Source: Alphaproteobacteria bacterium MarineAlpha12_Bin1 | GTDB lineage: Bacteria; Pseudomonadota; Alphaproteobacteria; UBA6615 | DNA length: 64,000 nt | Direction of reading: 5' to 3' | Assembly: GCA_002937505.1 (NCBI GenBank) | Contig: PTJY01000001.1 | Coordinates: 372,001 to 436,000, forward strand | Part shown: piece by piece, positions 37,628-48,109 of the stretch | Layout of the letters: each line of letters begins with the position of its first letter | Position numbering within the stretch: position 1 is the first letter of the stretch | Program-made: the position numbers and the translations under genes | Notes under the pieces: model-generated | What the model was told of the DNA's origin: nothing | The model's input: the letters and a program-made list of their open reading frames with translations, nothing else | Database searches by the model: none

Positions 37628-38824
37628 TCAGAGCCCCAGAACGGCTTTTGCAATAATATTCTTTTGGATTTCACTGCTACCGCCATAAATTGTCGTCTTT
37701 CTGTAATTAAAATATCTAGGCGCTATTGAAGCAGCATAATCAGGGCCAATAGATTCTTCATTCCATCCAGCATCAAGAGCTTCTTTAACAAATGGATGAG
37801 CATAATTGCCGATAGCTTCAAATAATAATTCAGTAATCTCCTGCTGTATTTCCGTTCCCCGTAACTTAAGTAAAGACGCTTCTGGGCCAGGTGATTTTCC
37901 TGCTGATTCGCCTTCTAGAACTTGCATTAAAACAGATTCAAGAGCTAATAGCTCGATCTCAACTTCAGAAATTTTTATCTGAAAAGTAGGATCTTCTATC
38001 AAAGGCTTACCATCGACCAACTCCTTGGAAGCAATCTCCCTTACTTTCTTAATTTGCTTTCTCGATGCACCAATATCAGCTGTCCATGTTCGCTCATGAC
38101 CCAAAAGAAACTTAGCATATTCCCAGCCATGATTTTCTTCTCCAACTAAATTTGTAATAGGTACTCTTACGTCTTCAAATAAAACGTCGTTAATTTCGTC
38201 TCCACCATCCATTGTTATTATTGGTCGTACTTCTATGCCCGGACTTTTCATGTCAATTAATAGAAAAGAAATACCGGCTTGCTTTTTGCCTTCCGTTGAA
38301 GTGCGCACTAAACAGAACATCATATCGGCGTGCTGAGCGAAACTGGTCCATGTCTTAGCACCATTAACAATGTAATAGTCACCATCACGAATTGCTCGTG
38401 TATTAAGAGCAGCTAAGTCAGATCCAGAACCAGGTTCCGAATAACCCTGACACCACCAGTCCTCGCTAGATAAAATTCTAGGTAAATAATACTGTTTTTG
38501 AGTTTCATTACCAAAAGCAATGATTACTGGACCTACCATGTTTACACCAAATGGCTGTATTCTTGGAGCAGACGCTAATGCCATTTCTTCGTTAAATATA
38601 TGACGTTCGATTGGAGACCAACCGGTACCCCCATACTCTTTAGGCCAACCAGGAGCAAGCCATCCTCTTTCACCAACAATTTTCTGCCAGGTAACATAGT
38701 CATCTTTTTCTAATTTGAGGCCCATCTCCACCTTATAACGGATTTCCTCAGGCAAGCTGTTTTCCATAAACTTTCTGATGTTCTCACGGAACTCTTTTTC
38801 TTGAGGACTTAATTTTAGTTCCAT
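37628..38824 (-). CDS. Acyl-CoA dehydrogenase, PimC-like large subunit
   Basis: A 398-residue acyl-CoA dehydrogenase. GWLAPGWPKEYGGTGWSPIERHIFNEEMA (about 54-82), the FAD motif WWCQGYSEPGSGSDLAAL, NGAKTWTSFAQHADMMFCLVRT and the C-terminal TTIYGGSSEIQKNIIAKAVLGL are characteristic of the PimC/FadE17-type large subunits. It is the promoter-proximal member of the pair. Oxidation of acyl-CoA to enoyl-CoA is inferred from the family; chain type is unknown. Confidence 0.88.
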   Translation of the reverse strand: MELKLSPQEKEFRENIRKFMENSLPEEIRYKVEMGLKLEKDDYVTWQKIVGERGWLAPGWPKEYGGTGWSPIERHIFNEEMALASAPRIQPFGVNMVGPVIIAFGNETQKQYYLPRILSSEDWWCQGYSEPGSGSDLAALNTRAIRDGDYYIVNGAKTWTSFAQHADMMFCLVRTSTEGKKQAGISFLLIDMKSPGIEVRPIITMDGGDEINDVLFEDVRVPITNLVGEENHGWEYAKFLLGHERTWTADIGASRKQIKKVREIASKELVDGKPLIEDPTFQIKISEVEIELLALESVLMQVLEGESAGKSPGPEASLLKLRGTEIQQEITELLFEAIGNYAHPFVKEALDAGWNEESIGPDYAASIAPRYFNYRKTTIYGGSSEIQKNIIAKAVLGL

Positions 38825-38896
38825 ATCTTGTCCCTCTGTATTTGCTTTTCAATGATATGAGTAATTTATAATATAATAGACCTTACTAATAAAAAA

Positions 38897-39571
38897 CTAG
38901 GGGCTCCGACTCTCCAGTAATTGTTCTCTGATTCGGGATATCAATCGCCTAGGATTCGGCACATGGGATGATAGATCATTCAGCTTAGAAGTCACCTTGG
39001 GGATTCTGAGAGCATCGTTTATGCGTCTTTCAAGGAAGGACCATGTTTCTTGGTTATCATCCGATTTATCATCTAACCAAAACAAAACTGTTGAAGAATA
39101 AACAGCGGCCAGTAATCCTCTCTTGGTATAAAAATTAAAATCTGTTGAGACATCTCCAGATACAAACCAAATTTCATCAACAGTTCTGTATAAGCACTTC
39201 ATCCCTAAAATCATATTATCTGGCTGTCCTAGATGTAAAAAGGCACGTCTTAAGCTCTCCTTATCTGACTCAAGGGCCATAAGCCTACATTTAACTGCCG
39301 TAAATATCCTTTCTCTGACCCTCAACTCTTTTAGATCTATTTTTTCCAATGCCGAAACCATTTCTTTATCAATCTCAACACTCCAAAATTCTATGATATC
39401 TGTAACTCCAGAGGGAAAAATTCTATATAATTCTTCTCTTTCAATTCCTGAATCTTGAATAGCTTTAAGTAATGATTTTTCTGTCCATCCATCATGTGGC
39501 ACATAATCAAGAACTCGACTCAAGATTTTCTGACGATCTTCTCTCAGAGCCTCGTCATACTTCGTCTTCAT
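38897..39571 (-). CDS. COQ9-like ubiquinone biosynthesis protein
   Basis: A 224-residue helical protein with a TetR-like N-terminal part (ILSRVLDYVPHDGWTEKSLLKAIQDSGIEREELYRIFPSGVTDIIEFWS, about 15-63) and the COQ9 C-terminal block KRGLLAAVYSSTVLFWLDDKSDDNQETWSFLERRINDALRI (about 150-190). COQ9 proteins bind lipids and assist COQ7-type hydroxylation in ubiquinone synthesis; bacterial members are found in Alphaproteobacteria. Its start overlaps the def stop by 17 bases, so it is read after def. Confidence 0.87.
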   Translation of the reverse strand: MKTKYDEALREDRQKILSRVLDYVPHDGWTEKSLLKAIQDSGIEREELYRIFPSGVTDIIEFWSVEIDKEMVSALEKIDLKELRVRERIFTAVKCRLMALESDKESLRRAFLHLGQPDNMILGMKCLYRTVDEIWFVSGDVSTDFNFYTKRGLLAAVYSSTVLFWLDDKSDDNQETWSFLERRINDALRIPKVTSKLNDLSSHVPNPRRLISRIREQLLESRSP

Positions 39572-40145
39572 CTAATTCCTCACTGGTAGTGCCCTGAGGC
39601 TCAGTATTTTTTTGTTGCTTTCCAAGCTCATCTACAAATCCAAACTGTGATAAATCTTCAATGCGCATCGGATATAGAATTCCATCCAAATGATCACATT
39701 CATGTTGAATTACTCGTGCATGAAATCCCTCTGCCAGCAATTCTAATTTTTCACCATCCAAATTCTGATAAGTTAAATTAATACGACGAAAACGCTCGAC
39801 AGGCCCTGCCATTCCAGGAACAGACAAACAAGCTTCAAACGAAACGTCAGTTTCATCACCAATTGGTTCTATAACAGGATTTATTAATACGGTAGTGGGC
39901 ACCTCTTCATTTATAATTTGAGGGCTCACTTCTTCACGTATACGATCCGCCATAACTTTATAGACAACGATTCTCCAGGGCATATGAACTTGAGGGGCAG
40001 CCAAGCCTGTGCCTTCTGCATCATTCATCGTCTCGATCATCGAAGAAACTAATCGTGCTACATCTGTTGCTGTAGGATCAGGCACTTCTTTTGATCTTTG
40101 TTTAAGAATTGGGTGCCCCATACGGGCAATTTTTAAAATAGGCAT
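39555..40145 (-). CDS. def: Peptide deformylase
   Basis: Peptide deformylase removes the formyl group from nascent proteins. All three motifs are visible: GTGLAAPQV (about 45-53), EACLSVPG (second motif, with Ala for the more usual Gly) containing the metal Cys, and QHECDHLDG with the HEXXH metal site (near 150). The length of 196 aa includes a charged C-terminal tail. EACLS occurs in a known deformylase subgroup, and the gene is not followed by fmt. It overlaps the COQ9 gene, suggesting one transcript. Confidence 0.93.
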   Translation of the reverse strand: MPILKIARMGHPILKQRSKEVPDPTATDVARLVSSMIETMNDAEGTGLAAPQVHMPWRIVVYKVMADRIREEVSPQIINEEVPTTVLINPVIEPIGDETDVSFEACLSVPGMAGPVERFRRINLTYQNLDGEKLELLAEGFHARVIQHECDHLDGILYPMRIEDLSQFGFVDELGKQQKNTEPQGTTSEELDEDEV

Positions 40146-40263
40146 TGGACAAATATATTATTAGTCTTGTTTAAGAAAAGTAAAATAACTCATTTAAAGT
40201 TAGAATAGGACAATATTTTATATTAAAAACCAAGATCTATAGAGAAAAAAAGGTGTTTAAATT

Positions 40264-41109
40264 ATGACTTCACAAACTTTTTTTGAGGATAATTGGATAG
40301 AGGGAAACGTTCCTTTGGTTGGATCAGGTTCCCACGCAATATGGCTTGGCTCAATTGCTTTCGATGGAGCCCGAGCATTTGAAGGGGTAAAACCGGACCT
40401 TGATCAACACTGCCAAAGACTTGTTAAATCTACCGAAGTATTGGGTATGGAGCCAACATTTTCCGCTGAAGAAATTCAAGAGGTGGCGCTAGATGGAATA
40501 AAAAAATTTAGTCCAAGAGCAGAATTGTATATAAGGCCGATGTTTTGGGCAGATGGAGCAATAAATTTGCTTACTCCAGATCCGAAAAGCACAAAATTTG
40601 CTCTGACTATTTTTGAGGCTCCTATGCCAGATGGAAGTGGCTTTTCTTGTTGTCTTAGTCAATATCGACGTCCTGGACTGGAATCTTCTCCAACCAATGC
40701 TAAAGCTGCCTGTCATTATCCCAATAGTTCAAGAGCCTTAATTGAATCGCAGTCACGTGGTTATCAAAACCCTGTAATGCTTGATGGGTTGGGCCATGTT
40801 GCGGAATTCGCTACATCGAATATCTGGATAGTAAAAGACGGAATAGCTATTACCCCAACTCCAAATGGATCATTTCTGAATGGCATTACACGACAAAGAA
40901 TTATTAAATTAATGACAAATGAAGGGCTATATTTCGAAGAACGCACCATAATGCCCGAGGAATTGCTAGAAGCTGACGAAATATTTAACACAGGAAATTA
41001 TGGCAAAGTACAACCTGTTATACGCTATGAGGACAAAGCTCTGGACGTAGGTCCGGTTTACAGAAAAATTCGCGAACTTTACTGGGATTATGCCCATAAA
41101 ATAAGATAA
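40264..41109 (+). CDS. PLP-dependent aminotransferase, fold type IV (branched-chain type)
   Basis: A 281-residue class IV aminotransferase. The PLP lysine lies in SSPTNAKAACHYPNSSRALIE (about 138-158), and the EFATSNIWIVKDG segment carries the glutamate that contacts PLP nitrogen. The N-terminus FEDNWIEGNVPL and IAFDGARAFEGV agree with IlvE-like enzymes. It is shorter than E. coli IlvE (309 residues). Branched-chain amino acids are the probable substrates, but D-amino-acid or aminodeoxychorismate activity cannot be excluded. It stands alone between divergent def and convergent lysK. Confidence 0.82.
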   Translation: MTSQTFFEDNWIEGNVPLVGSGSHAIWLGSIAFDGARAFEGVKPDLDQHCQRLVKSTEVLGMEPTFSAEEIQEVALDGIKKFSPRAELYIRPMFWADGAINLLTPDPKSTKFALTIFEAPMPDGSGFSCCLSQYRRPGLESSPTNAKAACHYPNSSRALIESQSRGYQNPVMLDGLGHVAEFATSNIWIVKDGIAITPTPNGSFLNGITRQRIIKLMTNEGLYFEERTIMPEELLEADEIFNTGNYGKVQPVIRYEDKALDVGPVYRKIRELYWDYAHKIR

Positions 41110-41154
41110 GCATCTTCAAATTAATAATTATCCACTTCTATTCATAGCACAATC

Positions 41155-42759
41155 CTAATATCTCTCATCTTGGTTTCCACGAGAAAGAGCACCTTTTATT
41201 AAGTGAACAGTTTCAGAAACACCATATATTGCCGCAAAAGAACCAAATCTTGGTCCCTGGCTTTGTCCGAATAGGACTTCATAGAGCGCTTTAAACCAAT
41301 CCCTTAAAGGTTCAAAATTATGATTCTTGCCTGTAGCATATACCTCGTTTTGTATAGCTTCAGCATCCGGATTATCCTGTAGAACCTCTATCCGTTCAAT
41401 CAACTCAATCATAGCGGCCTGCTCTTTCTCATTAGGCTGCCTATATGACTTATATGGCTTAACAAAATCTCGATAAAAAGCGAGTGAATGTAAAACCAAA
41501 CGATCAAGTAGAGGATCACTCGAAGGAGTAGCCTCTGGCCTATAGCGGCTTATAAATGCCCAAAGGACCGATGCATCCTCGGCGTTACAAGCACTAGCAA
41601 GATTGAGTAAAACCGAAAATGTTATATCTATTTTGACTTTGGGTGCACTACCACCATGAATATGCCAAACAGAATTTTCTATTCTCCCTTCATAATCTTG
41701 TTCAGAATAACGACTAGCATTTGTTAGATATTCATCTACTGACTTTGGGATCACGTCAAAATATAATCTTTTAGCTGTTTTTGGCTTATTAAACATAAAC
41801 TGCGATAGACTCTCTTGTGGACCATAAGTAAGCCACTCATCAATCGTAAGTCCATTACCCCTCGACTTTGAAATTTTTTCTGAATTCTCATCCAGAAAAA
41901 GCTCATAAGTTAAACCATTAGGCGGTCGAGAACCTAGTATTCGACATATTTTACTGGATAGCTTAACTGAATCTATCAAATCTTTTCCGGACATTTCATA
42001 GTCTACTTCTAATGCCCTCCATCTCATGGCCCAGTCAGCCTTCCATTGAAGTTTACAGTGGCCACCCGTAACAAGCGCCTCAGTTAGTCGGCTTGTTTCA
42101 GGATCCTTATATATTATTGTACCAGCTTCGGGTTTAACTTCTTCAACGGGTACTTGCAGAACTACACCTGAGCGCGGACAAATTGGTAGAAATGGACTGT
42201 AAGTTACTCTACGTTCAGGCCCTAATGTAGGCAGAATAACTTCTTTGATCTCGTTATAATTTTGTAAAATTTCTAAAAGCACATTATCAAATCTGCCATT
42301 CTTATAGCAGTCTGTTGAGCTATAAAACTCATACTCAAATGCGAACTGATCCAAAAATGACTTTAGTTTAGCATTGTTATGATCTCCGAAACTTTGATGA
42401 GTTCCAAAAGGATCTGGTACATCTGTCAGGGGCTTACCAATGTGTGGTTCAAGCAACTCAGGATTTGGAATATTTTCAGGGATCTTTCTTAGGCCATCCA
42501 GATCATCAGAGAATGCAATAAGACGTGTTGGAATAGCTGACAATTCAGTAAACGCTCTTTTTACCATTGTGGTTCTTGCAACTTCACCAAATGTTCCTAT
42601 ATGCGGCAACCCAGAAGGGCCATATCCAGTCTCAAAAAGCACATAACCCTTAGCCGGTTTATAATCTAAATCACCTCCACCCAAGCGCTTAAGAATTTTT
42701 CGAGCTTCCTCGAAAGGCCATGCCTTAGCTTGATAGGCTAAATCTTTTTCTCCGTTCAT
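41155..42759 (-). CDS. lysK: Lysyl-tRNA synthetase, class I
   Basis: This is the archaeal-type class I LysRS of 534 residues, not the class II LysS. The HIGH-like motif is PSGLPHIGTFGE (about 49-60) and the KMSKS-like motif is KISKSRGNG (about 295-303). Class I LysRS replaces the class II enzyme in most Alphaproteobacteria, so this is expected and is a lineage marker. The C-terminal helical anticodon domain ends in EVLFGQSQGPRFGSFAAIYG, typical for the family. No other synthetase lies in the window. Confidence 0.96.
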   Translation of the reverse strand: MNGEKDLAYQAKAWPFEEARKILKRLGGGDLDYKPAKGYVLFETGYGPSGLPHIGTFGEVARTTMVKRAFTELSAIPTRLIAFSDDLDGLRKIPENIPNPELLEPHIGKPLTDVPDPFGTHQSFGDHNNAKLKSFLDQFAFEYEFYSSTDCYKNGRFDNVLLEILQNYNEIKEVILPTLGPERRVTYSPFLPICPRSGVVLQVPVEEVKPEAGTIIYKDPETSRLTEALVTGGHCKLQWKADWAMRWRALEVDYEMSGKDLIDSVKLSSKICRILGSRPPNGLTYELFLDENSEKISKSRGNGLTIDEWLTYGPQESLSQFMFNKPKTAKRLYFDVIPKSVDEYLTNASRYSEQDYEGRIENSVWHIHGGSAPKVKIDITFSVLLNLASACNAEDASVLWAFISRYRPEATPSSDPLLDRLVLHSLAFYRDFVKPYKSYRQPNEKEQAAMIELIERIEVLQDNPDAEAIQNEVYATGKNHNFEPLRDWFKALYEVLFGQSQGPRFGSFAAIYGVSETVHLIKGALSRGNQDERY

Positions 42760-42858
42760 TTGCCCTTATCCACAATCTAATTTAATTGTATTCGGAAACT
42801 ATGCTTGGTGTAAAAATAGGTCAACCAGGCAACATATAATTTGTAGAAAGATAATTTT

Positions 42859-43740
42859 ATGAAAAAACTAACTAATAGCAGAATTGGCGTAATTGGAATA
42901 GGTCACATGGGTAGACCAATAGCTAATAATTTGTATTTAGAGGGGGCAAACGTAACAGTATATAGCAGAAGCCTTAAAAATAACGATTCACTAATTATGC
43001 AAGGTCTTTTAAAGGCTAGTACTCCCCGAGAATTAACCGAACTCTCAGATATAATTATTTTAATGGTAACTGACACCGAGAGTGTGAACAACGTATTGCA
43101 CGGAAACGATGGTGTGATTGAAGGTTTATCAAAAGATAAAATTGTAATTGATATGGGGACCACTAAGGTTCGTGAAACACGTCAATGGGCTGAGGAAATA
43201 GAAAAACTAGGAGGAGTTTTTATTGATGCTCCTGTATCTGGCGGACAAGTAGGAGCTGAAGAAGGGACATTATCGATTATGGTTGGAGCCAGCACAGAAG
43301 CTCTTAATCTAGTGATGCCAGTATTTGAAGTGTTAGGAAAGAATATTACCCATATAGGAGAGATTGGTGCTGGACAAGTAGCTAAAACAGCAAATCAATC
43401 CATTGTTGGTATAACTTTAGCTGCAGTTGCTGAAGGGCTGACATTGGCAAAACAAGCTGGGGTTGATCCAGCAAAAGTACGCTTAGCACTTCAAGGAGGA
43501 TTTGCAGAATCACGGGTGCTAGATCTTCATGGAGGAAGAATGGTTGAAAGAATGTTCGAGCCTGGCGGACCTGCAAGAGTTCAGCTTAAAGACCTTGATC
43601 AAGCACTCGAGCTAGCTGACCAGGTCGGCTTAAAAACTCCTACAGTGCGTAATGCCCAAACACTTTGGAAAAAAATGGTCGATAATGGATTAGGTGATCT
43701 TGATCAAGCAGGAATAATTCGGGTTATAGAAAACGACTAG
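42859..43740 (+). CDS. Beta-hydroxyacid dehydrogenase (GarR/3-hydroxyisobutyrate family)
   Basis: A 293-residue NAD(P)-dependent dehydrogenase. The Rossmann motif is GVIGIGHMGRPIANNL (about 9-24), the substrate loop is DAPVSGGQVGAEEGTLSIMVG (about 123-143) and the catalytic lysine lies in GAGQVAKTANQ (about 170-180). The family reduces tartronate semialdehyde or oxidises 3-hydroxyisobutyrate or similar. The loop fits tartronate semialdehyde reductase best, but no gcl or hyi lies nearby. It ends 2 bases from the convergent marR gene. Confidence 0.88.
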   Translation: MKKLTNSRIGVIGIGHMGRPIANNLYLEGANVTVYSRSLKNNDSLIMQGLLKASTPRELTELSDIIILMVTDTESVNNVLHGNDGVIEGLSKDKIVIDMGTTKVRETRQWAEEIEKLGGVFIDAPVSGGQVGAEEGTLSIMVGASTEALNLVMPVFEVLGKNITHIGEIGAGQVAKTANQSIVGITLAAVAEGLTLAKQAGVDPAKVRLALQGGFAESRVLDLHGGRMVERMFEPGGPARVQLKDLDQALELADQVGLKTPTVRNAQTLWKKMVDNGLGDLDQAGIIRVIEND

Positions 43741-43742
43741 AA

Positions 43743-44213
43743 TTATGTGTCTAGTCTCTTAGTTGACTTAATTCTCGGAGTGAGATTTAGAAGAATTTGT
43801 AGGGCGGCTTTGAACATCTCTATGTTTTCTCCCAAAGAAGAGAAAAACGATTTGTTAACTTCAACAAAATTATCTTCAAGGACTGAAACTACCTCGGCCC
43901 CCTCCTTAGTTAGTCTTACAGAAACTGATCTAGCATCCTCAACGGATGATCTTTTTATAAAATGTTTGGCTTCCAACTGACGAAGAACTTGAGATGCCAT
44001 AGCCGTATCACAACCACAATATGCTGATAAATATTGCTGAGTGATATAGGATTGCTTAATTTCTTTTCTTACCTCAAGACAATATAAACCTAACAATAAT
44101 ATATATTGTGATTGAGTTAGCCTCTGTTCTTTTAACACAGTTCGCACAGTTCTTTGCCAAGAATTTGAGGCTCTCCAAAGTAAAATACCTGGGTGATCAT
44201 CCGGACTACGCAT
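43743..44213 (-). CDS. MarR family transcriptional regulator
   Basis: A 156-residue winged-helix regulator. KQSYITQQYLSAYCGCDTAMASQVLRQLEAKHFIKRS (about 58-94) forms the DNA-binding helix pair and VEDARSVSVRLTKEGAEVV is the wing (about 95-113). Helices at both ends form the dimer interface. The upstream region carries a tandem 14-base repeat within which a palindrome lies, a likely autoregulatory operator. The ligand and targets are unknown. The adjacent convergent dehydrogenase is a possible but untested partner. Confidence 0.88.
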   Translation of the reverse strand: MRSPDDHPGILLWRASNSWQRTVRTVLKEQRLTQSQYILLLGLYCLEVRKEIKQSYITQQYLSAYCGCDTAMASQVLRQLEAKHFIKRSSVEDARSVSVRLTKEGAEVVSVLEDNFVEVNKSFFSSLGENIEMFKAALQILLNLTPRIKSTKRLDT

Positions 44214-44238
44214 ACTAGTGACTTTGTAATTAATAAAT

Positions 44239-44270
44239 TGTTTATATACAAACTATTTATATACAAACTG
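44239..44270. promoter_or_regulatory. Tandem repeat and palindrome, likely MarR operator
   Basis: TTTATATACAAACT occurs twice, at 44242-44255 and 44257-44270, spaced by 15 bases. The first copy overlaps an imperfect palindrome TTGTTTATATACAA (44239-44252; 12 of 14 bases symmetric), the sort of site MarR dimers bind. It lies 26-57 bases upstream of the marR start codon, overlapping AT-rich sequence suitable for a -10 box. Confidence 0.5.
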
Positions 44271-44307
44271 TTAATTAATTACAACTCATTTATTCCCTAA
44301 AGGTGTC

Positions 44308-44344
44308 AAAAAAAAACCGCGCGACCATAGGGCAGCGCGGTTTT
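44308..44344 (-). terminator. Rho-independent terminator after groEL
   Basis: On the minus strand, CCGCGC (complement of 44335-44340) pairs with GCGCGG (complement of 44317-44322) and is followed by a run of nine T residues (complement of 44308-44316). It lies about 26 bases beyond the groEL stop codon. Confidence 0.92.
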
Positions 44345-44369
44345 AAAACCAAACTGTTTTATGGCGATA

Positions 44370-46040
<1,671 letters not shown>

Positions 46041-46051
46041 TTAATTATTTG

Positions 46052-46369
46052 TTAAGCAGCTTTTTTTCTGGCGCTTTTTTTGTTCTCGATAACGCCCATG
46101 ATGTCTGACTCCTTCATTATAAGAAGCTCCTCACCATCGATTGTTACCTCAGTGCCTGACCATTTGCCAAACAGAACTCTATCACCAGCTTTTACATCCA
46201 TTGCTGTAATGCTCCCATCTTCAGCGCGGGCGCCAGAACCCACAGAGACGACCTGCCCCTCAGATGGTTTTTCTTGTGCGGTGTCAGGAATAATAATTCC
46301 GCCAGCGGTTTTCTCATCCGATCCGACTCGCCGTACCACAACCCGATCATGTAACGGGCGAAAACTCAT
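46052..46369 (-). CDS. groS: Co-chaperonin GroES (10 kDa)
   Basis: GroES caps the GroEL ring. The 105-residue sequence starts [39 protein letters not shown] (2-40), including the mobile loop [11 protein letters not shown]-type segment, and continues [30 protein letters not shown] (about 68-96). It is the first gene of the groESL operon. A CIRCE element and a strong promoter lie just upstream. Confidence 0.99.
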   Translation of the reverse strand: MSFRPLHDRVVVRRVGSDEKTAGGIIIPDTAQEKPSEGQVVSVGSGARAEDGSITAMDVKAGDRVLFGKWSGTEVTIDGEELLIMKESDIMGVIENKKSARKKAA

Positions 46370-46419
46370 GCCTTGATCCTCCTTAAATTATAAAAGGTAC
46401 CGCAAAATTGCGGTAATTG

Positions 46420-46446
46420 TTAGCACTCCCAATAGGGGAGTGCCAG
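46420..46446 (-). promoter_or_regulatory. CIRCE operator (HrcA binding site) of groESL
   Basis: The inverted repeat TTAGCACTC-N9-GAGTGCCAG matches the CIRCE consensus TTAGCACTC-N9-GAGTGCTAA except for the last two or three bases. It sits directly downstream of the -10 box of the groESL promoter, where bound HrcA represses transcription. hrcA itself is not in the window. Confidence 0.93.
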
Positions 46447-46447
46447 A

Positions 46448-46476
46448 CAGATAGTGAGCGTTAAGGCATCTGTCAA
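46448..46476 (-). promoter_or_regulatory. groESL promoter
   Basis: On the minus strand, a perfect TTGACA (complement of 46471-46476) is followed, after a 17-base spacer, by TATCTG (complement of 46448-46453). The start site would fall at the edge of the CIRCE element. A vegetative sigma-70 type promoter repressed by HrcA is the simplest reading. Confidence 0.8.
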
Positions 46477-46657
46477 CCTTTGAATCTTATCAATGTAACA
46501 TTTTATTTTTATTTTTTTTTTATCTTTACTCATATTTTTCACATCTACTTGTTATTTAATATGTATTCATGTGTAAAAAAGTCGCAATTTTGATTGCTAC
46601 TCAGGATAGTAGGATTCATTATCTTTGGTTATAGTTTCGCTCAAAGCGAGAGGTCAC

Positions 46658-47959
46658 ATGACAATCAAAGTTGCTATAATAGGTTCAGGACCGAGTGGGT
46701 TTTACACAGCAGAATCGCTCCTCAAAAGCGGTCAGGATGTTGAAGTGGACATTATAGACCGTCTGCCAACCCCATTTGGACTAATTAGGGGAGGTGTCGC
46801 ACCTGACCACCAAAAAACAAAAAAGGTTGCTAAAGCCTACGAAAAAACGGCGCTAAACGAAAATGTTCAGTATTTTGGTAACGTCGACGTGGGAAAGAAT
46901 ATTACCATCGATGAATTACGCAAAACACACGATGCTGTGGTTTTGGCAGTTGGCGCGCCTACAGATCGCAAATTAGGAATTCCGGGCGATGATAAAATAG
47001 GAGTATTTGGCTCTGCTGATTTTGTAGGATGGTACAATGGCCATCCAGACTTCACTAACCTTAACCCAAATTTGGACGTGAGCGCCGTAGCTATAGTTGG
47101 TGTAGGTAATGTAGCGATAGATGCGGCGAGAGTCCTCGTTAAAACACCAGCCGAAATGGCCGAAACTGATATAGCGGAACATGCTTCAATAGCCGTCCAA
47201 AAATCCCCATTAACAGATGTCTATATGTTTGGTAGACGAGGTCCTATAGAAGCTAAGTTTACAAATGTGGAGCTTCGTGAAATGGGCAAACTAGAAAATT
47301 GCCTGCCTGTGATTGACCCCACCCAACTTCCGGAATCAGTTACAGGCAATTGGTCTGATCGGGATCAGAGACTAAAAGAAAGAAATCTTGCAACAATGAG
47401 AGAGTTTCTTGAGGTTGATCCAACAAATAAGGACAAGAAAGTGCACTTTGAGTTTTTCGCAAACCCGGTAGAAGTGCTTGGAAATGAAAAAGTTGAGGGT
47501 TTGAAAGTAGAAAAAACTCTAGTAGAAGGAGGCCGTGCAATAGGGACTGGGGAATTTTTTACTATAGACTGCGGATTGGTTGTGGCCGCCATAGGATACT
47601 ATTCTATTCCCATTGAGGGTGTTCCGTTTGATACTAATAATGGAATAGTTATTCATGAAGAAGGAAGAGTAGATGATGGTGTATATGCAGTCGGCTGGAT
47701 TAAACGAGGGCCAACTGGAGTAATTGGAACTAATAAACCTGATGGAGAAATTGCGGCAAAGCAGATTCTAGAAGACATTCGTTCAAGCACAAAAGCTGGA
47801 AGAGATGAACTAAACGCCTTACTTGCTGAACGTAATGTTCGTATAGTCAACTATCAGGATTGGCAAAAAATAGAGAAAGCGGAGGTAGCGGCAGCCACAG
47901 GTCCAGCGCCAAGAAAAAAATTCGTAAACATACAAGATATGCTTACCGTACTTGACTAA
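46658..47959 (+). CDS. Ferredoxin-NADP reductase, adrenodoxin-reductase type
   Basis: A flavoprotein of 433 residues from the ATG at 46658, which has GAGAGG seven bases upstream; a longer frame from TTG lacks family support. The FAD motif is VAIIGSGPSGFYTAESLL (about 5-22) and the region RGGVAPDHQKTKKVAKAYEK is typical of the FprA/adrenodoxin reductase family. VAIVGVGNVAIDAARVL (about 145-161) binds NADP. It moves electrons between NADPH and ferredoxin. It stands 150 bases before korAB and probably supplies or drains that enzyme's ferredoxin. Confidence 0.9.
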   Translation: MTIKVAIIGSGPSGFYTAESLLKSGQDVEVDIIDRLPTPFGLIRGGVAPDHQKTKKVAKAYEKTALNENVQYFGNVDVGKNITIDELRKTHDAVVLAVGAPTDRKLGIPGDDKIGVFGSADFVGWYNGHPDFTNLNPNLDVSAVAIVGVGNVAIDAARVLVKTPAEMAETDIAEHASIAVQKSPLTDVYMFGRRGPIEAKFTNVELREMGKLENCLPVIDPTQLPESVTGNWSDRDQRLKERNLATMREFLEVDPTNKDKKVHFEFFANPVEVLGNEKVEGLKVEKTLVEGGRAIGTGEFFTIDCGLVVAAIGYYSIPIEGVPFDTNNGIVIHEEGRVDDGVYAVGWIKRGPTGVIGTNKPDGEIAAKQILEDIRSSTKAGRDELNALLAERNVRIVNYQDWQKIEKAEVAAATGPAPRKKFVNIQDMLTVLD

Positions 47960-48109
47960 ATTTAAAAAAAAAGATTTTTTTTTGAAATCAGTTCATTTTT
48001 TGCTTGAAAAATGCGTAACAGAGGAAGATGTTACTCTGGAAATAAAGCATTAATATCAGCCTACGGAAATTCAATAATATAATTTTAAAATCGTCCAAGG
48101 AAAAACTAC

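Noticed and set aside
47960-48000. A9-GA-T9 stretch after the ferredoxin reductase gene as a terminator
   Set aside because: It is an A/T-only inverted repeat with no GC pairs, so it is too weak to call.
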